The notes: generated by a model not told the origin, from the letters alone. A DNA stretch of 64,000 nt from Dryocola sp051307055 (GCF_051307055.1 NZ_CP149994.1:2790001-2854000), one strand, 5' to 3'; shown: positions 51,739 to 61,652, numbered from the stretch's first letter. Program-made: numbers and translations.

Positions 51739-52044
51739 TTAATTTGCGGCAACGCAGGGCTTTGAACTCAGTTCGATGACCAGCGTGCGGTTATTGCCTT
51801 CTTTCTTCACCGCAAGCTGGCTGCTGTGGTAGCGATACAGCGCCTGGCCGCCGCTCATATGCTGATAGGAATAGCGTCTGCCGTTGTAGAAGGCGTAGTC
51901 GCCGTCCAGCGCCAGTTTTTCCCCGCCGCAAACGAATTTTTGCGCCGTCTCTGACGGCGTATTGAGCGGCGTAGGAATAGCGTTACAGGCAGACAGCAAC
52001 AGCGTGGCCGCAACCATGCCGGTTAAAGCGAGGATCTTGCGCAT
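51739..52044 (-). CDS. small lipoprotein, unknown
   Basis: 101 aa from the ATG at 52044, preceded by AAGGA. The signal MRKILALTGMVAATLLLSAC has a good lipobox (LLLSAC, Cys20). The rest has two further Cys (FVCGGEKLAL and SSKPCVAAN), which could form a disulfide, and a beta-rich middle (YAFYNGRRYSYQ). The size and Cys pair recall MliC-type lysozyme inhibitors, but the match is too weak to assign. It lies 22 bases upstream of the serine hydrolase gene, likely in one operon. Confidence 0.72.
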   Translation of the reverse strand: MRKILALTGMVAATLLLSACNAIPTPLNTPSETAQKFVCGGEKLALDGDYAFYNGRRYSYQHMSGGQALYRYHSSQLAVKKEGNNRTLVIELSSKPCVAAN

Positions 52045-52252
52045 TAAGGAGTCCTTGTGGGTGAGGTCATTATCATTGGATGAAACGGCAGTGATAATAA
52101 AACGTACCGCTGCGGCAAGCAAAACAAGAGATGCCGTAAGGGGCAGGAAAAGACTGAAAAGTTGTCTGCGATAACATCTGGTAGAGGGTTACCGCAAACC
52201 CGTGTAGAATCGCCCGGTTTTTATTTCTTGTTTACTTTGTGAGCGTACACCC

Positions 52253-53566
52253 ATGCATCAACCCCGTATTGGCTTTGTCTCCCTCGGCTGCCCGAAAAAC
52301 CTTGTCGATTCAGAACGAATTCTCACCGAGCTGCGCACCGAAGGGTACGATGTCGTGCCCAGCTATGACGATGCCGATATGGTTATCGTGAATACCTGCG
52401 GCTTTATCGACAGCGCGGTACAAGAGTCGCTGGAAGCGATCGGTGAAGCGCTGAATGAAAATGGCAAAGTCATTGTGACCGGCTGCCTGGGTGCCAAAGA
52501 AGATCAAATTCGTGAAGTGCATCCGAAGGTGCTGGAAATCACCGGGCCGCACAGCTATGAGCAGGTTCTTGAGCACGTTCACCACTATGTGCCAAAACCT
52601 AAGCACAATCCGTTTCTGAGCCTGGTGCCGGAACAGGGCGTGAAGCTGACGCCGCGCCATTATGCCTATCTGAAAATTTCCGAAGGCTGTAACCACCGCT
52701 GCACCTTCTGCATTATCCCTTCCATGCGCGGCGATCTCGACAGCCGCCCCGTGGGCGACGTGCTGGCGGAAGCGAAACGTCTGGTGGATGCGGGCGTGAA
52801 AGAGCTGCTGGTTATCTCGCAGGATACTTCCGCGTACGGCGTGGACGTGAAGCACCGCACCGGCTTCTACAACGGTGAACCGGTCAAAACCAGCATGGTC
52901 AGCCTGTGCGAACAGCTTTCTAAGCTCGGCGTCTGGACGCGCCTGCACTACGTTTACCCGTACCCGCACGTTGACGATGTGATCCCGCTGATGGCGGAAG
53001 GCAAAATCCTGCCGTACCTGGATATTCCTTTGCAGCACGCCAGCCCGCGCATCCTCAAGCTGATGAAGCGTCCGGGCAGCGTGGACAGGCAGCTTGCGCG
53101 CATTAAACAATGGCGCGAGATTTGCCCGGACCTGACCCTGCGCTCCACCTTCATCGTCGGCTTCCCTGGCGAAACGGAGGAGGACTTCCAGATGCTGCTC
53201 GACTTCCTGAAAGAGGCGCGTCTCGATCGCGTTGGCTGCTTCAAGTACAGCCCCGTCGAAGGCGCTACCGCCAACGAACTGGCGGACCAGGTGCCGGAAG
53301 AGGTGAAAGAGGAACGCTGGAACCGCTTTATGCAGCTACAGCAGCAGATCTCCGCCGAACGCCTGCAGGAAAAGGTAGGCCGCGAGATTCTGGTGATCGT
53401 TGATGAAATAGACGAAGAAGGCGCGATTGGCCGCAGCATGGCGGACGCGCCGGAAATCGACGGCGCGGTTTACCTCAATGGCGAAAGCAAACTGAAACCG
53501 GGCGACGTGGTGCGCGTGAAAGTAGATAACGCGGACGAATACGATCTCTGGGGTACGGTAGTTTAA
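52253..53566 (+). CDS. rimO: RimO, ribosomal protein S12 methylthiotransferase
   Basis: 437 aa (E. coli 441). An N-terminal MTTase domain with three cluster Cys (SLGCPKN, NTCGF, TGCLG), the radical-SAM motif CNHRCTFC near residue 147, and a C-terminal TRAM domain (from about 375). It adds a methylthio group to Asp89 of ribosomal protein S12 using two 4Fe-4S clusters and SAM. A candidate -10 TAGAAT is at 52205-52210. Confidence 0.97.
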   Translation: MHQPRIGFVSLGCPKNLVDSERILTELRTEGYDVVPSYDDADMVIVNTCGFIDSAVQESLEAIGEALNENGKVIVTGCLGAKEDQIREVHPKVLEITGPHSYEQVLEHVHHYVPKPKHNPFLSLVPEQGVKLTPRHYAYLKISEGCNHRCTFCIIPSMRGDLDSRPVGDVLAEAKRLVDAGVKELLVISQDTSAYGVDVKHRTGFYNGEPVKTSMVSLCEQLSKLGVWTRLHYVYPYPHVDDVIPLMAEGKILPYLDIPLQHASPRILKLMKRPGSVDRQLARIKQWREICPDLTLRSTFIVGFPGETEEDFQMLLDFLKEARLDRVGCFKYSPVEGATANELADQVPEEVKEERWNRFMQLQQQISAERLQEKVGREILVIVDEIDEEGAIGRSMADAPEIDGAVYLNGESKLKPGDVVRVKVDNADEYDLWGTVV

Positions 53567-53868
53567 TTCCGCGGACGGCAGGTGGCGCTGACGCTTACCT
53601 GCCCTACAAAACGTTGTGGCGGGGGCATTGACGCTTACCTGCCCTACAAAAACGTTGTGGCGGGCGCGGACGGCAGGTGGCGCTGACGCTTACCTGCCCT
53701 ACAAAAACGTTGCGACGGATGGCGTTAATACTTACCTGCCCGACAAAACGTTGTGGCGGGTGGCATTGACGCTTACCTGCCCTACAAAGCGTTGCGACGG
53801 GTGGCATTGACGCTTCTCTGCTCCATAAACTTCTCTCGTAGGGTGGATAAGCGCCAGCGCCATCCACC
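53567..53868. repeat. tandem REP-like array between rimO and gsiD
   Basis: Six copies (the last two increasingly degenerate) of a unit containing GACGCTTACCTGCCCTACAAA occur at about 53590, 53630, 53685, 53727, 53768 and 53808, a 40-55-base period. Between them lie AACGTTGTGGCGG or CGTTGCGACGG links. The array ends with an inverted copy, GTAGGGTGGATAAGCGCCAGCGCCATCCACC (53838-53868). It fills the whole spacer between convergent genes; no gene is present. Confidence 0.9.
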
Positions 53869-53878
53869 TTTTTCGAAA

Positions 53879-54790
53879 CTATCCCTTAATCTTCGGGTCC
53901 AGCGCATCCCGCAAACCGTCCCCCAGCAGATTAAACGCCAGCACCGTCAGGAAGATTGCAAGGCTTGGGAAGATCGCCACATGCGGCGCCATCACCATGT
54001 CCGCTCGCGCTTCGTTAAGCATTGCGCCCCACTCCGGCGTGGGCGGCTGGGCGCCTAACCCCAGAAATGACAGGCTTGCCGCCGAAATAATCGACGTGCC
54101 GATGCGCATGGTGAAATAAACCACGATGGACGACACCGTGCCGGGCAAAATATGGCGGAAAATTATCGTCGAGTCTGAGGCGCCGATGCTGCGTGCCGAT
54201 TCGATAAAGGTTTGCTGTTTCAGCACCAGCGTATTGCCGCGTACCAGACGAGCAAACGCCGGGATGCTGAAAATCGCCACCGCGATAATCACGTTTGCCA
54301 TGCCGCTGCCCATCACCGCCACCACGGCGATAGCAAGCAGAATGCCCGGGAAAGCAAACAGCACGTCGCAGATGCGCATGATTATGCGATCCCACCAGCC
54401 TTCGTAATACCCGGCCAGCAGGCCGAAGAAGGTGCCGATAAGTGCGCCGATAAGCACCGAGAAAACGCCCGCCGCCAGCGAGATTTGTGCGCCAACCAGC
54501 ACGCGGCTGAATATATCCCGTCCCAGCGAATCCACGCCGAACCAGTGCAGCGCGGACGGGCCGTTGTTCAGGCTGTCGTAGTCGAAGTAGTTTTCCGCAT
54601 CAAAAGGGGCAATCCAGGGGGCAACGAGCGCTATCGCTATCAGCAGCAGCACAAACGCCCCCGCGACCAGCGCGACGGGCTGCTGGCGCAGCCGACGCAG
54701 AAATTCACGCCACGGCGTGCGCACGGCTTCGGGCCGCACCACCGGCATTGCATTGAGTACCGCCTGGCGTCGCCAGTTAAAAAGTCGCAT
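53879..54790 (-). CDS. gsiD: GsiD, glutathione ABC transporter permease
   Basis: 303 aa (E. coli 303). DppC-type binding-protein-dependent permease: N-terminal helix near residue 40, GVDSLGRDIFSRVLVGAQIS before the core, and the EAA motif ESARSIGASDSTIIFRHILPG. Forms the inner-membrane channel for glutathione import with GsiC. Last gene of iaaA-gsiABCD, ending at the repeat array. Confidence 0.95.
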   Translation of the reverse strand: MRLFNWRRQAVLNAMPVVRPEAVRTPWREFLRRLRQQPVALVAGAFVLLLIAIALVAPWIAPFDAENYFDYDSLNNGPSALHWFGVDSLGRDIFSRVLVGAQISLAAGVFSVLIGALIGTFFGLLAGYYEGWWDRIIMRICDVLFAFPGILLAIAVVAVMGSGMANVIIAVAIFSIPAFARLVRGNTLVLKQQTFIESARSIGASDSTIIFRHILPGTVSSIVVYFTMRIGTSIISAASLSFLGLGAQPPTPEWGAMLNEARADMVMAPHVAIFPSLAIFLTVLAFNLLGDGLRDALDPKIKG

Positions 54791-54792
54791 CC

Positions 54793-55713
54793 TTACTTGT
54801 ACCTGATTGCAGGGTTAATGGCCGCGTAGAGCATATCCACCACCAGATTGATGACAATGAATTCCAGCGAGAAAAGCAGCACTTCCGCCTGGATCACCGG
54901 GTAATCACGCATTTCAACCGAATCTACCAGCAGGCGGCCAAGCCCCGGCCAGTTAAAGACTTTCTCCACCACAATCGAGCCGCCGAGCAGAAAACCAAAC
55001 TGCAGGCCCATCATGGTGACAACCGGGATCATGGCGTTACGCAGCCCGTGTTTAATCACCACCAGCGTCTCGCTCACCCCTTTGGCGCGGGCGGTACGCA
55101 TATAGTCTTCCTGAAGCACGTCAACAAACGACGCGCGGGTAAAACGGGCCATCACCGCCGCCACCGCCGCGCCTAAAGTGATGGAAGGCAAAACGTAGTG
55201 CTGCCAGCTATCGGCCCCGACAGTCGGCAACCAGCCCAGCTCGACGGAAAACACCTGCATCAGCAGCATGCCCAGCGCGAAAGCCGGGAACGAAATGCCC
55301 GATACGGCGATCGTCATGCTGATCCGGTCCGGCCAGCGGTTGCGCCACACGGCGGAGACAATGCCGGTAAACAAACCGAAAATCACCGCCCACCCCATGC
55401 TGGTTAAGGTGAGCCAAAGCGTTGGCATAAAGCGGCTGGCGATCTCTTCCGCGACCGGACGGCGCGACACCATGGAGGTGCCAAAATCACCCTGCGCAAC
55501 GTTGACGATAAACTGCCAGAACTGCTGCCAGAGCGGTAAATCCAGCCCCAGCTGTTTGCGAACCATCCCGATAACCTGCGCATCCGCTTCCGGCCCGGCG
55601 ATAAGGCGTGCGGGATCGCCCGGCAGCATATGGACGAACAGAAACACCAGCACCGCCACGATAAGCAGAGTTGGGATAAGGCCCAGCAGGCGTTTGAGGA
55701 AATAGTTAAACAA
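54793..55713 (-). CDS. gsiC: GsiC, glutathione ABC transporter permease
   Basis: 306 aa (E. coli 306). DppB-type permease starting MFNYFLKRLLGLIPTLLIVA, with LGLDLPLWQQFWQF and the EAA loop DYMRTARAKGVSETLVVIKHGLRN. Pairs with GsiD; two bases separate the genes. A REP pair precedes it, possibly lowering expression relative to gsiB. Confidence 0.95.
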   Translation of the reverse strand: MFNYFLKRLLGLIPTLLIVAVLVFLFVHMLPGDPARLIAGPEADAQVIGMVRKQLGLDLPLWQQFWQFIVNVAQGDFGTSMVSRRPVAEEIASRFMPTLWLTLTSMGWAVIFGLFTGIVSAVWRNRWPDRISMTIAVSGISFPAFALGMLLMQVFSVELGWLPTVGADSWQHYVLPSITLGAAVAAVMARFTRASFVDVLQEDYMRTARAKGVSETLVVIKHGLRNAMIPVVTMMGLQFGFLLGGSIVVEKVFNWPGLGRLLVDSVEMRDYPVIQAEVLLFSLEFIVINLVVDMLYAAINPAIRYK

Positions 55714-55731
55714 AATTACCCCGTTAACGTA

Positions 55732-55796
55732 GGGCGGGTAAGCGCAAGCGCCACCCGCCGTTTTTTCGCAGGATGGCGCTTACGCTTAGCCACCCG
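55732..55796. repeat. REP pair between gsiB and gsiC
   Basis: GGGCGGGTAAGCGCAAGCGCCACCCGCC (55732-55759) and GGATGGCGCTTACGCTTAGCCACCC (55771-55796 region) form two palindromes inside the gsi operon. Intra-operon REPs often stabilise upstream mRNA, here gsiA-gsiB. Confidence 0.85.
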
Positions 55797-55814
55797 ACGG
55801 CGAAAGGCCCGTTT

Positions 55815-57350
55815 CTACCGCAAATCCGCGTCATCAAAGCTGAATCCGGTATCCGGAATCACATAGAACCCGGTCAGATTTTTGCTGTGTGCGGAGACCA
55901 GTTTTTCCACCACCAGCGGCACCCACGGCGACTCTTTCCAGATAATGTCCTGCGCGTCTTTATAGAGCTTCGCCTTGTCATCGCGGTTGGTGGTCTTCAG
56001 CGCTTCGCTCAGGTCTTTATCCACCTGCGCATTGCTGTAAAACGCGGTGTTAAACAGCGTTGGCGGCCAGTTCTGGGAAGCGAACAGCGGCGACAGCGCC
56101 CAGTCGGCCTCTCCCGTAGAAGCGGACCAGCCGGTGTAGAACATTCTCACGCCGCTTTCCGCCTGCCCTTTGCCTTCCACCTCCGCAGCACGCTGCCCGG
56201 CATCCATCGCGGTCACTTTGACCTTAATGCCTACCTGCGCCAGCTGCTGCTGGGTGAACTGCAGCACTTTTTGCGCGGTGCTGTGGTTGTGCGAAGACCA
56301 GAGCGTGGTCGCAAAGCCGTTCGGGAAGCCGGCTTCTTTCAGCAGCTGCCGCGCTTTAGCCGGATCGTACGGCCACGGCTTATATTTTTGTGCAAAGTCG
56401 ATAGACGGCGGCACAACGCCCTCCGCCGGCGTCGCATAGCCGGCGAACGCCACTTTCACCAGCGCCTGACGATTGATGGCATAGTTAATCGCTTCGCGCA
56501 CTTTCGGGTTGTCGAGCGGTTTCTGCGTGACGTTCATGCTGATGTAGCGCTGCATGATGGATGGCGAAGCCACCAGCTCCAGCTTGTCGTTTTTCTCAAG
56601 CCTTCCCGCCTGCTCGTAAGGAATAGGGAAAGCAAACTGCGCTTCGCCGGTTTGCAGCATCGCCGCGCGGGTGTTGTTATCTACAACGGGGCGCCAGGTG
56701 ATAGTGTCCAGCTTTGGCTGTCCCTGTTTCCAGTAGCCAGCGAACTTCTTCACCTTCACAAAATCCGTCTGGTTCCAGGTATCAAGCTGATACGGCCCGG
56801 TGCCCACCGGGTGGAAGCCAATATCTTTGCCGTATTTTTGCAGCGCGGCAGGTGAAATCATCGCCGTCGCCGGGTGGGCGAGAATATTAATAAACGCCGA
56901 GAACGGCTGTTTAAGGGTGATTTTCACGGTAGCGGCATCCACCGCTTCGGTTTTGGCTATCGCCTTGTAGAGGTTATAGCGTTTGAGATGGTTGTCCGGG
57001 TTGCTGGCGCGGTCGAGGTTCACCTTCACCGCTTCGGCATTGAAAGCCGTCCCGTCCTGGAATTTTACATCCGGGCGCAGTTTGATGGTGTAGACCAGGC
57101 CGTCGTCAGAGACGGTATAGCTTTCCGCCAGCACGTTCTGCAGCTTCATATCCTTATCAAGACCGAACAGCCCCTGATAGAACGACTTAGCCACCGCCTG
57201 CGAGAGCGTGTCGTTGGCGTCATACGGATCAAGCGTGGTGAAGTTGGATGCCACGGCCACCACGACATCTTTGGCGGCAAAGGCCGGCGCGGCGAGTACG
57301 GAAGAGGCGAGGCCTGCCGCAGCCAGCCATTTTTTCGTGTTATTTGTCAT
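55815..57350 (-). CDS. gsiB: GsiB, periplasmic glutathione-binding protein
   Basis: 511 aa (E. coli 512). Signal peptide ending APAFAAKD; SBP family 5 (DppA/OppA) with the family signature region AEAVKVNLDRASNPDN and HPVGTGPYQLDTW. It delivers glutathione to GsiCD. Large size matches the higher expression expected for a binding protein; REPs follow the gene. Confidence 0.96.
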   Translation of the reverse strand: MTNNTKKWLAAAGLASSVLAAPAFAAKDVVVAVASNFTTLDPYDANDTLSQAVAKSFYQGLFGLDKDMKLQNVLAESYTVSDDGLVYTIKLRPDVKFQDGTAFNAEAVKVNLDRASNPDNHLKRYNLYKAIAKTEAVDAATVKITLKQPFSAFINILAHPATAMISPAALQKYGKDIGFHPVGTGPYQLDTWNQTDFVKVKKFAGYWKQGQPKLDTITWRPVVDNNTRAAMLQTGEAQFAFPIPYEQAGRLEKNDKLELVASPSIMQRYISMNVTQKPLDNPKVREAINYAINRQALVKVAFAGYATPAEGVVPPSIDFAQKYKPWPYDPAKARQLLKEAGFPNGFATTLWSSHNHSTAQKVLQFTQQQLAQVGIKVKVTAMDAGQRAAEVEGKGQAESGVRMFYTGWSASTGEADWALSPLFASQNWPPTLFNTAFYSNAQVDKDLSEALKTTNRDDKAKLYKDAQDIIWKESPWVPLVVEKLVSAHSKNLTGFYVIPDTGFSFDDADLR

Positions 57351-57376
57351 ACTGGTATTCTCCTGATTATCCCTGC

Positions 57377-59254
57377 CTAAAGACGGTTTTCATGGCTTCC
57401 GATCGGATGTCGGGCAACGAAATGCCCGGGGCCTACGGCCACCAGCGGCGCAACCTGCGGTTCATCCCCAAGCCTGCGCGTGGCGCCGGGGATCTCATCA
57501 GAAAGCAAAACGGGGTTGGGGCGACGGTGCGCCGGGTCGGCAACCGGAACGGCGGCCATTAGCTTACGGGTATAGGGATGCTGTGGATTTTCAAACACCG
57601 CGCGGCGCGGGCCGATTTCAACAATCTGCCCCAGATACATCACCGCCACGCGATGGCTGATCCTTTCGACAACCGCCATATCGTGCGAAATAAACAAAAA
57701 CGCGATGCCAAACTCGCGCTGTAAATCGAGCAGTAAGTTGATGATTTGCGCGCGAATGGAAACGTCCAGCGCGGAGACGGACTCATCGGCAATCACCACT
57801 TTCGGGTTTAGCGCCAGCGCGCGGGCGATACAGATACGCTGACGCTGGCCGCCGGAAAACTCGTGCGGGTAGCGCCAGGCATGTTCCGGCAGCAGGCCCA
57901 CGCGCTCCAGCAGCCACGCGACGCGACGCTGCGCCTGCGCTTTTGGCATCATATTGTGAACCAGCAGCGGCTCCATAATCGAATAGCCGACCGTCAGACG
58001 CGGATCCAGCGAAGCATAGGGATCCTGGAAGATAAACTGGATATCTTTGCGCACGTGCTGCATCTGCGTGTTCGGCAGGTTGTCGATGCGCTGGCCGTTA
58101 AAGTTAATGCTGCCGCCCTGGGTTTCCACCAGCCGCAGCAGCGAACGCCCGGTGGTTGATTTACCGCTACCGGACTCCCCGACCAGGCCAAGCGTTTCCC
58201 CGGGCCACAAATCAAAACTGACCTTTTCAACCGCGTGAACCTGCTTAGTGACGCGGTTGAAAATGCCGCTGCGAATAGCGAACCGGGTCACTAAATCACG
58301 CACCTGCAAAACCGGCGCTGAGCCTTGCGGAATAGTATCTTGCTCGATTTCCGGCTCGTGTTTATCAGGATCGTGCGGATCGACCAGCGGAAATTTACGC
58401 GGCAGATCTGAACCGCTCATCGATCCAAGGCGCGGCACCGCGGCCAGCAGCGCTTTGGTATAAGGATGGGCGGGCGCGCGGAAAATCTGTTCTACGCTGC
58501 CGGTTTCTACCGCTTCGCCGCGATACATCACCAGCACCCGATCCGCTATATCCGCCACCACGCCCATATCGTGCGTGATGAAGATGACGCCCATCTCCAT
58601 TTCGTCCTGCAGAACGCGGATAAGCTGAAGAATTTGCGCCTGAATGGTGACGTCCAGCGCCGTTGTTGGCTCGTCGGCAATGAGTACCGCCGGACGGCAG
58701 GAGAGCGCCATCGCAATCATCACGCGCTGGCGCATGCCGCCAGAAAGCTGGTGCGGATAGTTGCCAAGGATGGCCTTCGCTTCGGGGATGCGCACGCGTT
58801 CAAGCATGCGCTGCGCTTCAAGCATCGCCGCCTTGCCGTCAAGGCCCTGATGTAAACGAATGGATTCCGCGATTTGCTCGCCTACCGGGAAGACGGGGTT
58901 GAGCGAGGTCATCGGCTCCTGAAAAATCATCGCGATATCCGCGCCGCGCACGTTGCGCATCTGCGAGGAACTTAAGGCATAGGGTTCAATAACCTGTTTA
59001 TTGCGGCGGCGCAGCAGGATTTTATCACTCCCGACCAGGCCGCCGGACTGCTCCAGCAGGCGCATTAACGCCAGCGCGGTAACGGACTTGCCTGAGCCGG
59101 ACTCGCCGACAATCGCCAGCGTCTCACCGCGTTTGAGATCGAACGAAAGGTGGCGCACCGCTTCGCTGTACGTTTTTTCCTGACGAAAACGAATGTTCAG
59201 CTCTTTAACGCTGAGCACCTGGTCTTCTGGCAGTTCATCACTGTGCGGCATCAA
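57377..59254 (-). CDS. gsiA: GsiA, glutathione ABC transporter ATPase (two-domain)
   Basis: 625 aa (E. coli 623). Two ABC domains fused: the first has Walker A GESGSGKSVTAL, LSGGMRQRVMIA and VLIADEPTTALD; the second GESGSGKSTTGR, FSGGQRQRICIA and VVIADESVSALD. Each is followed by an oligopeptide-transporter C-terminal segment (HPYTKALLAAVP / HPYTRKLMAAVP). Energises GsiCD. It overlaps iaaA by 4 bases (ATGA). Confidence 0.96.
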   Translation of the reverse strand: MMPHSDELPEDQVLSVKELNIRFRQEKTYSEAVRHLSFDLKRGETLAIVGESGSGKSVTALALMRLLEQSGGLVGSDKILLRRRNKQVIEPYALSSSQMRNVRGADIAMIFQEPMTSLNPVFPVGEQIAESIRLHQGLDGKAAMLEAQRMLERVRIPEAKAILGNYPHQLSGGMRQRVMIAMALSCRPAVLIADEPTTALDVTIQAQILQLIRVLQDEMEMGVIFITHDMGVVADIADRVLVMYRGEAVETGSVEQIFRAPAHPYTKALLAAVPRLGSMSGSDLPRKFPLVDPHDPDKHEPEIEQDTIPQGSAPVLQVRDLVTRFAIRSGIFNRVTKQVHAVEKVSFDLWPGETLGLVGESGSGKSTTGRSLLRLVETQGGSINFNGQRIDNLPNTQMQHVRKDIQFIFQDPYASLDPRLTVGYSIMEPLLVHNMMPKAQAQRRVAWLLERVGLLPEHAWRYPHEFSGGQRQRICIARALALNPKVVIADESVSALDVSIRAQIINLLLDLQREFGIAFLFISHDMAVVERISHRVAVMYLGQIVEIGPRRAVFENPQHPYTRKLMAAVPVADPAHRRPNPVLLSDEIPGATRRLGDEPQVAPLVAVGPGHFVARHPIGSHENRL

Positions 59255-60204
59255 CGCTCCTGGTCGCGATAAATTCCTACGCTGGGCGCATCGCCGACAT
59301 AACCGTAGCCGCGATACATCCCTTCACTGTTGAACGGCAGCGCCACGTTGCCTTCGCTGTCGATGGCGATAACGCCGCCGCTGCCATCAAGCGCGGGCAG
59401 TTTTTCCATTACCACCCGCTCCGTCGCCTGCTGCAGGCTCAGACCGCCGTATTCCATTAACGCGGCGATGTCATAAGCGGCCAGCGTGCGTATAAATACC
59501 TCGCCCGTGCCGGTGCAGGACACGGCAACGTTTGCATTATTGGCGTAGCAACCTGCGCCGACGAGAGGTGAATCCCCTACCCGACCGGGCAGTTTATTTG
59601 TCATGCCGCCGGTTGAGGTCGCCGCCGCGAGGTTGCCAGACTTGTCGCGCGCCACGGCGCCGACGGTGCCAAATTTAGCGTCTGGATCTATTGGCTCGCC
59701 GCCGTCATGATCCAGTGCGGTTTGGTTAGTAAGCTGCGCGCGTGCCAGCTGCTCCCGCCGTTCCGGCGTAGAGAAAATTTCAGGCGCAACGGGTTCAAGC
59801 CCCTGCGCCTGCGCAAAGGCCTCGGCGCCCCCGGCTATCAGTAACACATGCGGGCTGTACTCCAGCACCTTTCGCGCAGCGATAACCGGATTGCGAATAT
59901 GGCTGACGCCCGCAACGGCCCCGGCATCCAGCGTATTGCCGTCCATAATGCAGGCATCGAGCTCATGGGTGCCCGCATGGGTAAAGACGGAACCGATGCC
60001 GGCGTTAAACAACGGGCACTCTTCGAGCATGCGCACGGCTTCGGTCACCGCATCCAGCGCGCTTCCGTCCGCTGCCAGAATAGCCTGCCCGGCCGCAACG
60101 ATTTCTGACAATGCCTGGATATAAAGCTGCTCTTTCTCAGCGCTTAACCGCGCGCGAGTGATTGCGCCTGCGCCACCGTGAATGGCGATTACCGCTTTGT
60201 TCAT
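59251..60204 (-). CDS. iaaA: IaaA, isoaspartyl peptidase / L-asparaginase
   Basis: 317 aa (E. coli 321). Ntn-hydrolase starting MNKAVIAIHGGAGAITR. Autocleavage site KFGTVGAVARDKSG makes Thr the N-terminal nucleophile of the beta subunit; STGGMTNKLPGRVGDSPLVG is the substrate-binding loop. It cleaves isoaspartyl dipeptides and beta-aspartyl bonds. First gene of the gsi operon, suggesting joint use of small peptides and glutathione breakdown products. Confidence 0.95.
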   Translation of the reverse strand: MNKAVIAIHGGAGAITRARLSAEKEQLYIQALSEIVAAGQAILAADGSALDAVTEAVRMLEECPLFNAGIGSVFTHAGTHELDACIMDGNTLDAGAVAGVSHIRNPVIAARKVLEYSPHVLLIAGGAEAFAQAQGLEPVAPEIFSTPERREQLARAQLTNQTALDHDGGEPIDPDAKFGTVGAVARDKSGNLAAATSTGGMTNKLPGRVGDSPLVGAGCYANNANVAVSCTGTGEVFIRTLAAYDIAALMEYGGLSLQQATERVVMEKLPALDGSGGVIAIDSEGNVALPFNSEGMYRGYGYVGDAPSVGIYRDQER

Positions 60205-60419
60205 AACGACATGGCCCTGTACTGATTGTCATCCGGCAACACTTTTTCTATAAATATCAGAATCGTTACCGTTAACTAATTCGATTTTTGAATATAGAAA
60301 GATGTAAATGTGTTGTAAAGGAAATTGACCGCGCGCCTTACCCCTAATGGAACATTCAGCGACGGGGCTTTATCTGCCATAATAAGCGCCTTACTTTGCC
60401 CCCGCCGCAGGAGTTTTTC

Positions 60420-61652
60420 ATGGAATTTACCGCCGGGCTGATCCCCCTTGAAACCGCGCTGGAGCAGATGCTTTCACGCATTGTTCCTGTCACCGAATCG
60501 CAGACTGTCCCGCTGTTACAGGCCGCCGGGCGCGTTACCGCCAGCCCTGTCACTTCTCCGATTGATGTGCCTGGCTTTGATAATTCAGCCATGGACGGTT
60601 ACGCCGTGCGCATGGCCGATATCGCCGCAGGCGGCGCCCTGCCCGTTGCGGGCAAAGCTTTTGCCGGGCAGCCGTTTAGCGACGAGTGGCCCGCAGGAAG
60701 CTGCATAAGAATTATGACCGGCGCTCCGCTGCCCGCAGGCGCGGAAGCCGTCGTCATGCAGGAAGAGACGGAAGTGACCGAAAGCGGCGTGCGTTTTAAC
60801 GCGCCGGTAAAAAAGGGCCAGAACATCCGCCTGCGTGGGGAAGATATTCGTAGCGGCGCCAGCGTGCTGCCCGCGGGCAAAAAATTGTCCGCCGCCGAGC
60901 TGCCGCTTATCGCCTCGCTGGGTATTGCCGATGTCGCGGTGCAGCGCAAAGTGCGCGCCGCCGTGTTCTCAACGGGCGATGAACTCCGCTTGCCGGGCCA
61001 GCCGCTGGGCGACGGGCAAATCTATGATACCAACCGTCTCGCCGTTCACTTGATGCTCGACCAGCTTGGCTGCGAGGTTATCGACCTGGGCATTATCAAA
61101 GACGACCCGCAAGCCCTGCGCGCCGCCTTTATCGAGGCAGACCGCCAGGCAGATGTGGTAATCAGCAGCGGCGGCGTTTCCGTTGGTGAGGCGGATTACA
61201 CTAAACAGCTTCTCGAAGAGCTGGGTGAGGTGGGCTTCTGGAAGCTGGCGATCAAGCCTGGTAAACCTTTCGCTTTTGGCCGCCTGCAAAATAGCTGGTT
61301 CTGCGGCCTGCCGGGCAATCCGGTATCGGCGGCGCTGACCTTCTATCAGCTCGTGCAGCCGCTGCTGGCCAGGCTGAGCGGTCAGCAGGGTAACGCGCTG
61401 CCGCCACGCCAGCGCGCACGCACGGTCGGCAGGCTCAAAAAATCGCCGGGGCGTCTCGATTTCCAGCGCGGCATCATGCGCACCGCGGAAGACGGCCAGC
61501 TTGAGGTGCTCAGCACCGGGCATCAGGGTTCGCATATTTTCAGCTCCTTCAGCCAGGCCAACTGCTTTATCGTGCTGGAGCGCGAACGCGGCCACGTTGA
61601 AGCGGGCGAATGGGTCGAGATCGAGCCGTTTAATATGCTGTTTGGAGGCTAA
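60420..61652 (+). CDS. moeA: MoeA, molybdopterin molybdenumtransferase
   Basis: 410 aa (E. coli 411) from the ATG at 60420; an upstream in-frame extension is not conserved. MEFTAGL start, VPGFDNSAMDGYAVR, MTGAPLPAGAEAVVMQEET and the MPT-binding domain FSTGDELRLPGQPLGDGQIYDTN with SSGGVSVGEADY are diagnostic. It inserts molybdate into adenylylated molybdopterin. The ATG follows a CAGGAG site; a -10-like CATAAT is at 60378-60383. One base separates its stop from moeB. Confidence 0.96.
   Translation: MEFTAGLIPLETALEQMLSRIVPVTESQTVPLLQAAGRVTASPVTSPIDVPGFDNSAMDGYAVRMADIAAGGALPVAGKAFAGQPFSDEWPAGSCIRIMTGAPLPAGAEAVVMQEETEVTESGVRFNAPVKKGQNIRLRGEDIRSGASVLPAGKKLSAAELPLIASLGIADVAVQRKVRAAVFSTGDELRLPGQPLGDGQIYDTNRLAVHLMLDQLGCEVIDLGIIKDDPQALRAAFIEADRQADVVISSGGVSVGEADYTKQLLEELGEVGFWKLAIKPGKPFAFGRLQNSWFCGLPGNPVSAALTFYQLVQPLLARLSGQQGNALPPRQRARTVGRLKKSPGRLDFQRGIMRTAEDGQLEVLSTGHQGSHIFSSFSQANCFIVLERERGHVEAGEWVEIEPFNMLFGG

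Noticed and set aside
53604..53867. Repeat-containing frames on both strands between rimO and gsiD as genes
   Set aside because: They only translate the tandem REP-like units and contain no start signal or family match.
53567..53868. CRISPR array
   Set aside because: The units are REP-like with variable 40-55-base period and no unique spacers of uniform length; no cas genes are present in the window.
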